A program made the translations under genes and the position numbers. DNA of 64,000 nucleotides, taken from NCBI RefSeq assembly GCF_030227225.1, contig NZ_JASPHQ010000003.1, forward strand, positions 95,384 through 159,383, written 5' to 3'. Below are positions 20,357 through 28,552 of the stretch, one piece after another. Origin of the DNA: Corynebacterium rhinophilum. GTDB taxonomy: Bacteria; Actinomycetota; Actinomycetes; Mycobacteriales; Mycobacteriaceae. The notes under the pieces were generated by a model that was not told the DNA's origin, ran no database searches, and saw only the letters and a list, made by a program, of their open reading frames with translations. Within the stretch, counting starts at the first letter, position 1. Each line of letters starts with the position of its first letter.

Positions 20357-20760
20357 AAAGTCTTGGGGAAAAACATCGCGCTAAGGCTAATAACCGCGCC
20401 TGCGGTCAGGAACATGGCGCCGACACTAAGCAGCGCGCAGGTAAGGGCTTCGCGCGAGAGCCACGTGATGGCGGCGGCGCTGGCGGAAAATACAAGGGCG
20501 CCGGTAAGCACCGTGAGGTCGAGGCCGGAGGGGATGACCAAAATCGCGCCGGCGATAAGCCCCGCACACATGCTGAGGATAAGGGCGGAGGACAGGCGCA
20601 GGCCCTTGTCGCCGTAGATGCCAGAGTGGTCAGCCTTGGGCAGGCGGTGGAGGACTGCCCCAGAAATGACCAAGAAGGTGGCGGGAAGGCAGCACAACAC
20701 TCCGAATCTAGGAGCGATAGCGCTCAAATCTCCTGAGGCCGCGGCCAAGTTGTAAGTCAT
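20353..20760 (-). CDS. Four-helix membrane protein of unknown function
   Basis: A 135-residue hydrophobic protein with segments at about 18-36, 55-75, 79-98 and 105-130. A TAGCCT hexamer 6 nt before the ATG may be its -10. It is divergent from DUF177 and overlaps the following small membrane protein. No known domain; together they may form a two-part membrane complex, which is an inference from overlap only. Confidence 0.65.
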   Translation of the reverse strand: MTYNLAAASGDLSAIAPRFGVLCCLPATFLVISGAVLHRLPKADHSGIYGDKGLRLSSALILSMCAGLIAGAILVIPSGLDLTVLTGALVFSASAAAITWLSREALTCALLSVGAMFLTAGAVISLSAMFFPKTL

Positions 20761-20894
20761 GCTTTCAGGCTAAGGCCGCCGCGGCCTGCGGGAAAGGGAA
20801 AACCGGCAAGCCATAGCGCTTTATGCCCAAACCTTCAGTTTCTTGCCAGAAAATGCGGTCATGCCAGCAACTACGCGGAGTTTGCGAGGCAGGG

Positions 20895-20900
20895 TAGACT
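20895..20900 (+). promoter_or_regulatory. -10 of the DUF177–rnc–mutM operon
   Basis: TAGACT lies 10 nt before ATG 20911 without a visible ribosome site, giving a very short leader or none. Confidence 0.45.
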
Positions 20901-20910
20901 ACCAACTGTT

Positions 20911-21459
20911 ATGACATCTCCATTGAAGTTCGATGTGGGCGATTTATTAAACGCCCAAGGCGCTGACGCACTGCCGGAACAACGCACCCAGACGGGCCCT
21001 GCACCGGAAAGGATTGGCGTGGAAATGATCGCCATCCCCAAAGGCGAAGATCTCACCGTTGCTGCGACCCTGACCCCGCTGGGCTCAGGGGTGTTGGTTG
21101 ATGCGGATATCTCCGGTGTTCTCACGGGCGAATGTGCGCGCTGCTTAAATGAGCTACACCCGCAGCTGGATCTGCACGTGACTCAGGTCTTTGCCGCCGA
21201 TGAGTCCTTTGTCAGCGGCGATGAAGCCGATTCTGACGATGCCGGTTCGGGCGATGAAATTCCCGAAATCCAAGACGATGAGCTGGATCTACTCCAGGCG
21301 GTTATCGATGAAGCCGGCCTGAATCTTCCCTTCGCCCCCGTCTGCGAAGACGGCTGCGATATCCAGACCCCAGAGGGTGTGACCACCGGAATCTCCGGGG
21401 AAGAAGAGGAAGCGGAGAAGATAGACCCGCGCTGGGCAGGTCTGGAGAAATTCCTATGA
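20911..21459 (+). CDS. DUF177 (YceD-like) protein
   Basis: A 182-residue acidic protein of the DUF177/YceD family, which in many bacteria lies before rpmF and is linked to 23S rRNA maturation or ribosome assembly. Two Cys pairs, ECARCLNE and VCEDGCDI, probably bind a metal. A stretch rich in Asp/Glu/Ser (about 100-120) separates them. As in mycobacteria the gene leads directly into rnc by an ATGA overlap. No rpmF follows it here. Confidence 0.88.
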   Translation: MTSPLKFDVGDLLNAQGADALPEQRTQTGPAPERIGVEMIAIPKGEDLTVAATLTPLGSGVLVDADISGVLTGECARCLNELHPQLDLHVTQVFAADESFVSGDEADSDDAGSGDEIPEIQDDELDLLQAVIDEAGLNLPFAPVCEDGCDIQTPEGVTTGISGEEEEAEKIDPRWAGLEKFL

Positions 21460-22226
21460 GCCGCAAGAAGAAGCTAACGGGGCAAGAGGCGTGGGAAGCT
21501 ACCTTTGCGGCGGTCGATCACACCCCGCTCTTGGAATCGCTCGACGTTGCCCTGGAACCGGACAATCTGCGCTTGGCGCTCACGCACCGTTCTTTTGCCA
21601 ATGAAAACGGGCACCTGCCTAATAACGAGCGCCTTGAGTTTTTGGGCGATGCCGTCTTAGGGCTATCGGTGGCCGCGAAACTATACGTGACGTATCCATC
21701 GCGCCCCGAATCCGATATCTCTAAGATGCGCGCGTCCATCGTCTCGCGCTATGGTCTTTCCGATGTCGCGCGTGAAATCAACCTAGGCCCGCATATCCTA
21801 CTGGGCAAGGGTGAACAGTCCACCGGTGGGCGCGATAAGGATTCCATCCTTGCGGATACCACCGAGGCGATTTTCGGCGCCATTTATCGCGAGCACGGCT
21901 TTGAAACCGCCCGCGATGTGATCCTGCGCCTCTTCGCGGAAAAGATCGATAATGCCTCCGTCAGTGGCCGCCACTTGGACTGGAAGACCACCTTGCAGGA
22001 GCTGTGTGCCGAGCTGAAGGCACCCATGCCGGTGTATTCGGCAACCGCTACCGGCCCAGAACACGATCAAACCTTCAGCGCGGTTGCCACCGTCGCCGGG
22101 CTGACCGTGGGGCACGGGCAGGGCCACAATAAGAAATTAGCGGAACAGCAGGCCGCGCAAGAGGCATGCCAAACCCTGCGCGAAACCCCGTTGCTGGTGC
22201 AAGGGACCGCTCATAAAGAAGGCTAA
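21456..22226 (+). CDS. rnc: Ribonuclease III
   Basis: A 256-residue double-strand-specific endoribonuclease acting in rRNA processing and mRNA decay. The catalytic domain carries NNERLEFLGDAVLGL and TTEAIFGAIYREHG, with the metal-binding Glu and Asp residues. A dsRNA-binding domain occupies roughly residues 180-245 (DWKTTLQELCAE, then NKKLAEQQAAQEA). It starts inside the DUF177 stop and ends 3 nt before mutM. Confidence 0.95.
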   Translation: MSRKKKLTGQEAWEATFAAVDHTPLLESLDVALEPDNLRLALTHRSFANENGHLPNNERLEFLGDAVLGLSVAAKLYVTYPSRPESDISKMRASIVSRYGLSDVAREINLGPHILLGKGEQSTGGRDKDSILADTTEAIFGAIYREHGFETARDVILRLFAEKIDNASVSGRHLDWKTTLQELCAELKAPMPVYSATATGPEHDQTFSAVATVAGLTVGHGQGHNKKLAEQQAAQEACQTLRETPLLVQGTAHKEG

Positions 22227-22229
22227 ATA

Positions 22230-23045
22230 ATGCCAGAGTTGCCCGAAGTAGAATCGGTGCGCCGCGGGGTGGAAACCTACGTCGTGGGCCAAGAGATTAC
22301 GGCGGTAGACATTGCGCACCCGCGGGCGAACCGCGGCCAAGATGAGCCGCTCGCGGGCCTTATAGTGGGCAAGGAAATCGCCGCGGTCGCCCGCCGTGGC
22401 AAATTCATGTGGCTGGAATTCGTGGGGGAGGACCCGATGGATAGCCACCGCGACGTGCTTTTTATTCACCTAGGCATGTCGGGGCAGCTGCGCATCGGCC
22501 ACACCGACTCCCCGCATCGCCGCATTACGGTAGAGCTCAGCGATGGCACCGAGCTGCACTTCGTGGATCAGCGCACCTTTGGATACTGGCTGTATGCGCC
22601 GTGGTCCAAGATTTCGCATATCGGCTTGGATCCATTGGAACCCGATTTTGATATCGCCAGCGCCGCGCGCCGCCTGCGGCAGAAGAAAACCGCGGCAAAA
22701 ACGGCGCTATTGGATCAAACGCTGGTATCTGGCATTGGCAATATCTACGCAGATGAAGCGCTGTGGGCAGCACGTATTTCACCGCGCAAGAAGGCTTCTG
22801 TGCTGCGTCAGAAAGACGCGGTGGCGCTATTAAGCGCGGCGCAGACCGTGATGTCGGCCGCCCTCAAAGCGGGGGGAACCAGCTTTGATTCTTTGTACGT
22901 TAACGTCAATGGTGAATCTGGCTATTTCGCGCGCTCGCTTGCCGCCTATGGCCGCGCTGGCCAGCCATGTTCCCGCTGCGGCACACCTATTGAGCGGTGT
23001 GTAATCGGGGGACGCTCGAGCCATTATTGCCCCCACTGTCAATAA
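22230..23045 (+). CDS. mutM: Formamidopyrimidine-DNA glycosylase
   Basis: A 271-residue base-excision repair enzyme removing oxidised purines. Pro1 and Glu2 after Met removal (MPELPEVESV) are the catalytic residues, and SGIGNIYADEALW forms the helix-two-turn-helix. The C-terminal zinc finger has four Cys (CSRCGT and CPHC). It is the last gene of the DUF177–rnc–mutM unit, a grouping conserved in actinobacteria. Confidence 0.95.
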   Translation: MPELPEVESVRRGVETYVVGQEITAVDIAHPRANRGQDEPLAGLIVGKEIAAVARRGKFMWLEFVGEDPMDSHRDVLFIHLGMSGQLRIGHTDSPHRRITVELSDGTELHFVDQRTFGYWLYAPWSKISHIGLDPLEPDFDIASAARRLRQKKTAAKTALLDQTLVSGIGNIYADEALWAARISPRKKASVLRQKDAVALLSAAQTVMSAALKAGGTSFDSLYVNVNGESGYFARSLAAYGRAGQPCSRCGTPIERCVIGGRSSHYCPHCQ

Positions 23046-23048
23046 GCC

Positions 23049-23074
23049 TGCACCCGTGAGATTCACGTTGTGCA
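23049..23074 (+). terminator. Stem-loop after mutM
   Basis: TGCAC..GTG pairs with CAC..GTGCA, followed by CCTTTA. The short T tract makes this a weak terminator. Confidence 0.4.
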
Positions 23075-23085
23075 CCTTTAGGCAG

Positions 23086-23091
23086 TAAATT
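23086..23091 (+). promoter_or_regulatory. -10 of the AGCS symporter gene, leaderless configuration
   Basis: TAAATT, then 7 nt, then ATG 23099; no ribosome site. Confidence 0.5.
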
Positions 23092-23098
23092 AATTCGC

Positions 23099-24601
23099 AT
23101 GGAATTTCTCGAAAATGTCGTCACGACATTTAACGATGGCGTGTGGACATACATCCTGCCCTGGCTGCTCATCGGCGCAGGCCTGTTATTTGGCGCTCGC
23201 ACCGCGGTGGTGCAGATTCGCAAGGTACCCGATATGCTGCGCGCCGTCGTCGAGCGCCCCAAAGGCGACGATGAGGATGAGGGCGCAGGAAGTGGGGGAA
23301 TCTCCGCGTTTAAGGCATTTACCATTTCTGCGGCATCGCGGGTGGGTACCGGCAATGTGGCCGGCGTCGCGGTGGCCATCTCCGTAGGTGGGCCTGGCGC
23401 CGTCTTTTGGATGTGGATCATCGCCCTGCTCGGTGGCGCGACCGCCTTTGTGGAATCCACCCTGGCGCAGCTGTGGAAGGTGCGCAATGGTGATACGTAC
23501 CGCGGCGGGCCGGCCTACTACATGAAGCGCGGCCTGGGCTGGGGCCCGCTCGGCGTTCTTTTCTCTATTGCCATCGTCTTTACCTTTGGCTTGGTCTATA
23601 ACTCTTTCCAGACCAACGCGATCGCTGAAGCCGTGGCCTTTTCCTTCGGCCGCGAAGACGATGCCACCTTTGGATCTATCATTGGCATCATCATCGCGAT
23701 TGCCGCGGGCCTCATCATTTTCGGCGGCGTGAAGCGCATTGCGAACATTACTCAGGTAGTCGTTCCGTTTATGGCCCTGGCGTACCTGCTCATCGGTGGC
23801 TTTGTGGTCATTACGAACTTTGACAAGGTCCCGGGCATGCTGGGAGATATCATCGGCCACGCGCTTGGCTTTAAGGAAATCGCCGGTGCGGGTATCGGTA
23901 CCGCGATGATGAAGGGTATCCAGCGCGGCCTGTTTTCCAATGAGGCAGGCGAGGGTTCTGCCCCTAACGCGGCGGCTACCGCCACCGTCTCCCACCCGGT
24001 AAAGCAGGGCCTGGTGCAGACCTTGGGCGTGTACTTCGACACCATCGTGGTCTGTACCATTACCGCCTTCCTGATCCTGCTTGGCCCGGAAGTTGCCTAC
24101 GGCGAAGAGGCCGAGGGTGTTTCCCTGACGCAGGCGGCCTTGTCCGCCGAGGTTGGACACTGGGGAATTCACTTCGTCAGCTTCATCTTGTTCTTCTTGG
24201 CCTTTTCTTCCATCTTGGGCAACTACTACTTGGCTGAAGCCAACCTGGAATACCTCACCACCAATAAAACGGTGCTGCAAATCTTCCGCCTCGTGGTGCT
24301 GTTCTTCGTTTGGTTCGGCGCCGTCGGTTCTTTGCCCTTGGTCTTCGCCTTGGCAGATACCGGTGCGGCGACGATGGTGATCCTGAATATCATCGCCATT
24401 GTCCCGCTATCCGGCGTGGCCATTCAATTGCTAAAGAACTTCAACGAGCAGCGCAGTAAGGGAATCGATCCGGTCTTCCACCGCGATATGCTTCCGGATG
24501 TGCCCGGCGTGGAGTGCTGGGACGGCTCCGATCCCGTGACCCGCCGCAGCGATGCTGATCGCAAAATCTTGCGCGATCGCGGCGAGGCCGATCGCTATTA
24601 A
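23099..24601 (+). CDS. Sodium:alanine/glycine symporter (AGCS family)
   Basis: A 500-residue transporter with about ten or eleven hydrophobic helices that couples Na+ entry to uptake of small neutral amino acids. Family features are ASRVGTGNVAGVAVAIS, GGPAYYMKRGL, and the conserved GLFSNEAGEGSAPNAAA segment. The start follows a leaderless-type promoter. It interrupts the mutM–acyP–smc grouping seen in mycobacteria, so it is a lineage-specific neighbour. The precise amino acid is not readable. Confidence 0.9.
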   Translation: MEFLENVVTTFNDGVWTYILPWLLIGAGLLFGARTAVVQIRKVPDMLRAVVERPKGDDEDEGAGSGGISAFKAFTISAASRVGTGNVAGVAVAISVGGPGAVFWMWIIALLGGATAFVESTLAQLWKVRNGDTYRGGPAYYMKRGLGWGPLGVLFSIAIVFTFGLVYNSFQTNAIAEAVAFSFGREDDATFGSIIGIIIAIAAGLIIFGGVKRIANITQVVVPFMALAYLLIGGFVVITNFDKVPGMLGDIIGHALGFKEIAGAGIGTAMMKGIQRGLFSNEAGEGSAPNAAATATVSHPVKQGLVQTLGVYFDTIVVCTITAFLILLGPEVAYGEEAEGVSLTQAALSAEVGHWGIHFVSFILFFLAFSSILGNYYLAEANLEYLTTNKTVLQIFRLVVLFFVWFGAVGSLPLVFALADTGAATMVILNIIAIVPLSGVAIQLLKNFNEQRSKGIDPVFHRDMLPDVPGVECWDGSDPVTRRSDADRKILRDRGEADRY

Positions 24602-24631
24602 TATCGCTATTAATGAGGAAGGTGCAGTGAC

Positions 24632-24910
24632 ATGGAAAGAATGACCGCCTTTGTGCACGGCAACGTGCAAGGAGTGGGCTTTCGTTGGTGGACGCGCTCG
24701 CGCGCCCTGGAACTAGGCCTTGCTGGGCATGCGACCAACCTGGCAGATGGCCGCGTGCAGGTTGTTGCTGAGGGCCCGCGCACCGAGTGTGAGAAGCTCT
24801 TGGAACTGTTGCAAGAGGAACCGAGCACCACCCGCCGTCCGGGAAGCGTCGATCTCGTGGTTGAGCAGTGGGCGGCTGCGAAGGGTGAAAGCGGCTTTGT
24901 CGAGCGCTAA
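24632..24910 (+). CDS. acyP: Acylphosphatase
   Basis: A 92-residue enzyme hydrolysing acyl phosphates. The catalytic Arg is in VQGVGFRWW and the catalytic Asn in HATNLADGRVQV, both in the standard positions. GAGGAAGG upstream supports ATG 24632, though ATG 24641 in frame is possible. It precedes smc, as in mycobacteria. Confidence 0.92.
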   Translation: MERMTAFVHGNVQGVGFRWWTRSRALELGLAGHATNLADGRVQVVAEGPRTECEKLLELLQEEPSTTRRPGSVDLVVEQWAAAKGESGFVER

Positions 24911-24954
24911 TAGCCAACCCAATGCTTGCTATAACTCGTGTCTTAACGGCTTGC

Positions 24955-24960
24955 TAGACT
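24955..24960 (+). promoter_or_regulatory. -10 of smc, leaderless configuration
   Basis: TAGACT, then 7 nt, then ATG 24968; the acyP–smc gap contains no ribosome site. Confidence 0.55.
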
Positions 24961-24967
24961 ATCCCAA

Positions 24968-27900
24968 ATGCACCTGAAATCGCTGACGCTCAAAGGCTTT
25001 AAGTCATTCGCGTCGGCGACGTCTCTCAAATTTGAGCCGGGCATCTGCGCCGTCGTCGGCCCGAACGGTTCCGGCAAATCCAACGTGGTCGATGCCCTTG
25101 CCTGGGTCATGGGAGAGGCCAGCGCGAAAACCCTGCGCGGCGGCAAGATGCAAGACGTCATCTTCGCTGGGACAGGCGACCGCAAGCAATTGGGCCGGGC
25201 CGAGGTCACACTCACCATCGATAATGCCGATGGTGCCCTGCCCATCGAGTACTCCGAGGTCTCTGTGACCCGCCGCATGTTCCGCGACGGCGCGAGCGAA
25301 TACGAAATCAACGGTGCGAAGGCCCGGTTGATGGATATCCAGGAACTGCTTTCTGATTCCGGTATTGGCCGGGAAATGCACATCATCGTGGGGCAGGGCA
25401 AGCTTTCTGAAATCCTGGAATCGCGCCCCGAGGATCGCCGCTCCTATATCGAGGAAGCCGCCGGCGTCCTCAAACACCGCCGCCGCAAAGAAAAGGCCCA
25501 GCGCAAACTTACGGGCATGCAGGCCAATTTGGATCGCCTGCAAGATTTGACCGATGAGCTGGGAAAACAGCTCAAGCCCTTGGCGCGGCAGGCAGAAGCC
25601 GCCCAGCGCGCGGCGACGGTGCAGGCAGATGTACGCGATGCGCGCCTGCGCTTGGCCGGAGACCGCATCGTCGGCTTGCGGCAAAAGCTTTCCGATGCCG
25701 AACGCACCGCGACGGCCCTATCCACCCAGGTAGAAGAGACCACGGCACAGCTCGAAGAGGCGACCGAGCACCAAATGGAGCTGGAAACCCAACTAGAGGA
25801 GGTCAACCCGCAGGCAGAAGCCGCGCAAAAACTGTGGTTTGATCTCTCCACCCTGTCCGAGCGCATTGCGGCGACCCAGCGCATCGCAGAGGAGAGGGCG
25901 GATAATGCCGGGTCCCAGGTCGCCTATGCCGGCCAGGATCCGGATGATCTTGAGGCCAAGGCGACGCGTGCGGACGAGGAGCACGAGGAGCTCTTGGAAG
26001 CGGCAGAAGAAGCTGCGGAGCGGTTGGAAAGCATCCGGGAGGAAGTAGCGGAGCGTCGGCAAGCATTCGAGGCCGCAGAGCACGAACATATGGCGCAGGT
26101 GCGCGCTATTGCGGACCGCCGCGAGGGCGTCGTGCGCCTTTTTGCCGCCGAGGAAAAGGCCGCGGGGCAGGTGGCCAGCGCGGAAGAGGAATTGGCGCGG
26201 CAAGAAGAGGCCGTGGCCTCGCTGCAGCAACGCACTCAGTACGCGCAGGCAGAAGCCGCTGAGGTAGCGCAGAAGCTGGATAATTATGCTGCGGAGCGCC
26301 AGCCTTTGGAGGAAGCGCATACGCGGGCTGCCAGCGAGTCGGGCGCTGCCGATAAGCGCTTGGACCAGCTCCGCGATGCCCAGCGCGAGCGCGAGCGCAG
26401 TGTCTATACGCTGCGGTCCCGCATCGATACGCTATCCCAGACCATTCCCGAGTCGGTCGAGGTGGGCGAAGAATTCCAGCCATTGGCCGCGTATATTTCC
26501 ACCACCTATGAATCGGCGGTTGCGGCCGCGTTGGGCACCTTTGCGGAGGCGCAGGCGGGGCAGTTGACCGAGGGCTTGATTGCGGATTTGGAAAAGGGCC
26601 CGCGCTCGGCGCTGCTGGATGCGGCGGCGACAGCGCCTGCGAGCTCGTGGCGCGTCGATGCCGATCTGCCGCCGCAGACCTCCTGGTTGCTGGATCACGT
26701 CACGGTACAGCCTGAGGTTTCGGCGGCGTTGCACAGGCTGCTTGCCGATGTCGTCCTCGTCCCCGATATTGCCCACGGCCGGCTCCTCGTGTCCGACGAT
26801 CCGCGCCTGCGCGCCGTGACTGCCTCCGGCGTTGTGATCGGCGAAGGCTGGGTCGAGGTCGGCACCGGCTCCTCGTCCACGGTGGAGGTCACCGCCCGCA
26901 TCGCGGAGGCTGAAGAAGAACTAGAGCAGGCAAATCAAGCCCTGCATGAGCTTTCCGGCACCCTGGAGGGGGCAAAGATTGCCGCCGAGGATGCCCGCGT
27001 GACGGCCGCGTCCGCCAAGGCCGCGTTGCGGGAGCACGATACCGAAGTCGATGCCTGGAAGCGCGATCATCACCGCCTGGAGAAGCAGTACGAGGCCAAT
27101 AAGGCGGAGCTGGAAAAGTCCGCGCAGCGCGCCACCGAGATCGAGATCCGGCTGCAGAAAGCCAACCAAGAGCTTGCCGATGCCCGCGATAGGCTCGCCC
27201 GCGTCGACGCCGACGATCAACCAGACGAGCCCTCGTCCGCCGATAGGGATGCCGCCTCGGCCGCGCTGGAAGAGGTAAAGTCCATGGAAATGGAGGCCCA
27301 AGTCGCGGCCCGCTCGGCGCAAGAGCGTGTGGGCCAAGTTGCCGGCAAGGCCGATAGCTTGCGGCGCCAGGCCCAACACGAGCGCCAGGCGAAGGCCCGC
27401 CATGAACAGGCCATGGCTCGCCGCAAGGCGCAGGGCCAATTGGCATCGGCAGTGGCGCGACACGCACAGGATTTGGCCGCGCGGGCGAACCAGCTTTTAA
27501 GCCGCGCCACCTCCGAGCGCGATGAGTTTTTGCACGAGCGCAACTCCTTAAATTCCCAATTGCAGCAAGCCAAGCAGGCGGTATCGGCCGCACGCCAAAA
27601 TAGCGACCGGCTAACCGCGCGGGCGCATGAAGCAGAACTGGCCCGCTCGCAGGCGCAGGTGCGCCTGGATGAAGCCGAGAAAAAGATTGGCGAACAGCTG
27701 GGCATTGCCATCGCTGACCTCTTGCGCGATTTCACCCCGGGCGAAGACTTTGACCGCAGCGTGGAAAAGTCGCGGCTGCAGCAGGCGGAAAAGGATTTGA
27801 ACTCCTTGGGCAAGGTCAACCCCTTGGCCTTGGAGGAATATAAGGCGCTGGAAGAGCGATACAGCTACCTGTCCACGCAGCTCGATGACGTCATCCAAGC

Positions 27901-28498
27901 CCGCAAGGACCTCGCCGGGGTAATTTCGGACGTGGATAAGCAGATCCTGCAGCTCTTTACCGATGCCTGGCGGGATGTGGAAGCGGAATTTCCCAAGGTA
28001 TTCAACACCCTCTTCCCGGGTGGGGAGGGCCGGTTAATCCTTACCGAGCCCGAAGACATGCTCACCACCGGCATCGAGGTCGAAGCCCGGCCGCCAGGCA
28101 AGAAGGTCAAGCGCCTATCGCTGCTTTCCGGCGGCGAAAAATCCCTTACCGCGCTGGCCATGCTGGTTGCTATCTTCCGCGCGCGACCCAGCCCGTTTTA
28201 TGTCATGGATGAGGTCGAGGCAGCGCTTGATGATGTCAACCTGCGCCGGCTCATCGCCTTGTTCGAGGAGTTGCGGAAGGATTCCCAGCTCATTGTCATC
28301 ACGCACCAAAAGCCCACCATGGATGTGGCCAATGTCCTCTATGGCGTAACCATGCGCGGCGATGGCATCACCCGGGTCATCTCCCAGCGCATGAATCCAG
28401 CCGGGCTCGCGCCGGGAGCCGAGCAAGCAAGCCGGGATGCGACGCGGCTTGGGGTCGATGCGCCGCAATCAGGTGGTACGCAGCAGTCAACGGAATAG
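24968..28498 (+). CDS. smc: Chromosome segregation ATPase SMC
   Basis: An 1176-residue condensin subunit. The N-terminal ATPase half has Walker A GPNGSGKSN (about residues 33-41); two long coiled coils flank a hinge around residues 490-645; the C-terminal half has the ABC signature LSGGEKSLTALAML and Walker B FYVMDEVEAALDDVN. A short disordered tail ends the protein. The partners ScpA and ScpB are not in the window. The start at ATG 24968 is fixed by the conserved MHLKSLTLKGFKSFA and a -10 element 7 nt before it. Confidence 0.96.
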   Translation: MHLKSLTLKGFKSFASATSLKFEPGICAVVGPNGSGKSNVVDALAWVMGEASAKTLRGGKMQDVIFAGTGDRKQLGRAEVTLTIDNADGALPIEYSEVSVTRRMFRDGASEYEINGAKARLMDIQELLSDSGIGREMHIIVGQGKLSEILESRPEDRRSYIEEAAGVLKHRRRKEKAQRKLTGMQANLDRLQDLTDELGKQLKPLARQAEAAQRAATVQADVRDARLRLAGDRIVGLRQKLSDAERTATALSTQVEETTAQLEEATEHQMELETQLEEVNPQAEAAQKLWFDLSTLSERIAATQRIAEERADNAGSQVAYAGQDPDDLEAKATRADEEHEELLEAAEEAAERLESIREEVAERRQAFEAAEHEHMAQVRAIADRREGVVRLFAAEEKAAGQVASAEEELARQEEAVASLQQRTQYAQAEAAEVAQKLDNYAAERQPLEEAHTRAASESGAADKRLDQLRDAQRERERSVYTLRSRIDTLSQTIPESVEVGEEFQPLAAYISTTYESAVAAALGTFAEAQAGQLTEGLIADLEKGPRSALLDAAATAPASSWRVDADLPPQTSWLLDHVTVQPEVSAALHRLLADVVLVPDIAHGRLLVSDDPRLRAVTASGVVIGEGWVEVGTGSSSTVEVTARIAEAEEELEQANQALHELSGTLEGAKIAAEDARVTAASAKAALREHDTEVDAWKRDHHRLEKQYEANKAELEKSAQRATEIEIRLQKANQELADARDRLARVDADDQPDEPSSADRDAASAALEEVKSMEMEAQVAARSAQERVGQVAGKADSLRRQAQHERQAKARHEQAMARRKAQGQLASAVARHAQDLAARANQLLSRATSERDEFLHERNSLNSQLQQAKQAVSAARQNSDRLTARAHEAELARSQAQVRLDEAEKKIGEQLGIAIADLLRDFTPGEDFDRSVEKSRLQQAEKDLNSLGKVNPLALEEYKALEERYSYLSTQLDDVIQARKDLAGVISDVDKQILQLFTDAWRDVEAEFPKVFNTLFPGGEGRLILTEPEDMLTTGIEVEARPPGKKVKRLSLLSGGEKSLTALAMLVAIFRARPSPFYVMDEVEAALDDVNLRRLIALFEELRKDSQLIVITHQKPTMDVANVLYGVTMRGDGITRVISQRMNPAGLAPGAEQASRDATRLGVDAPQSGGTQQSTE

Positions 28499-28552
28499 AA
28501 GATTTCGCTGCCTTTATGTGCCGCAAGCCCGAAAGGCTGGCACTATAGAGGC

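Noticed and set aside
23186..24280. A 364-residue minus-strand frame opposite the AGCS symporter
   Set aside because: Composition is rich in His/Gln/Arg without membrane or domain features and it lies entirely opposite a conserved gene.
25500..27800. Repetitive DNA inside smc
   Set aside because: The similarity comes from heptad coiled-coil coding with biased Ala/Glu/Arg codons, not from duplicated DNA.
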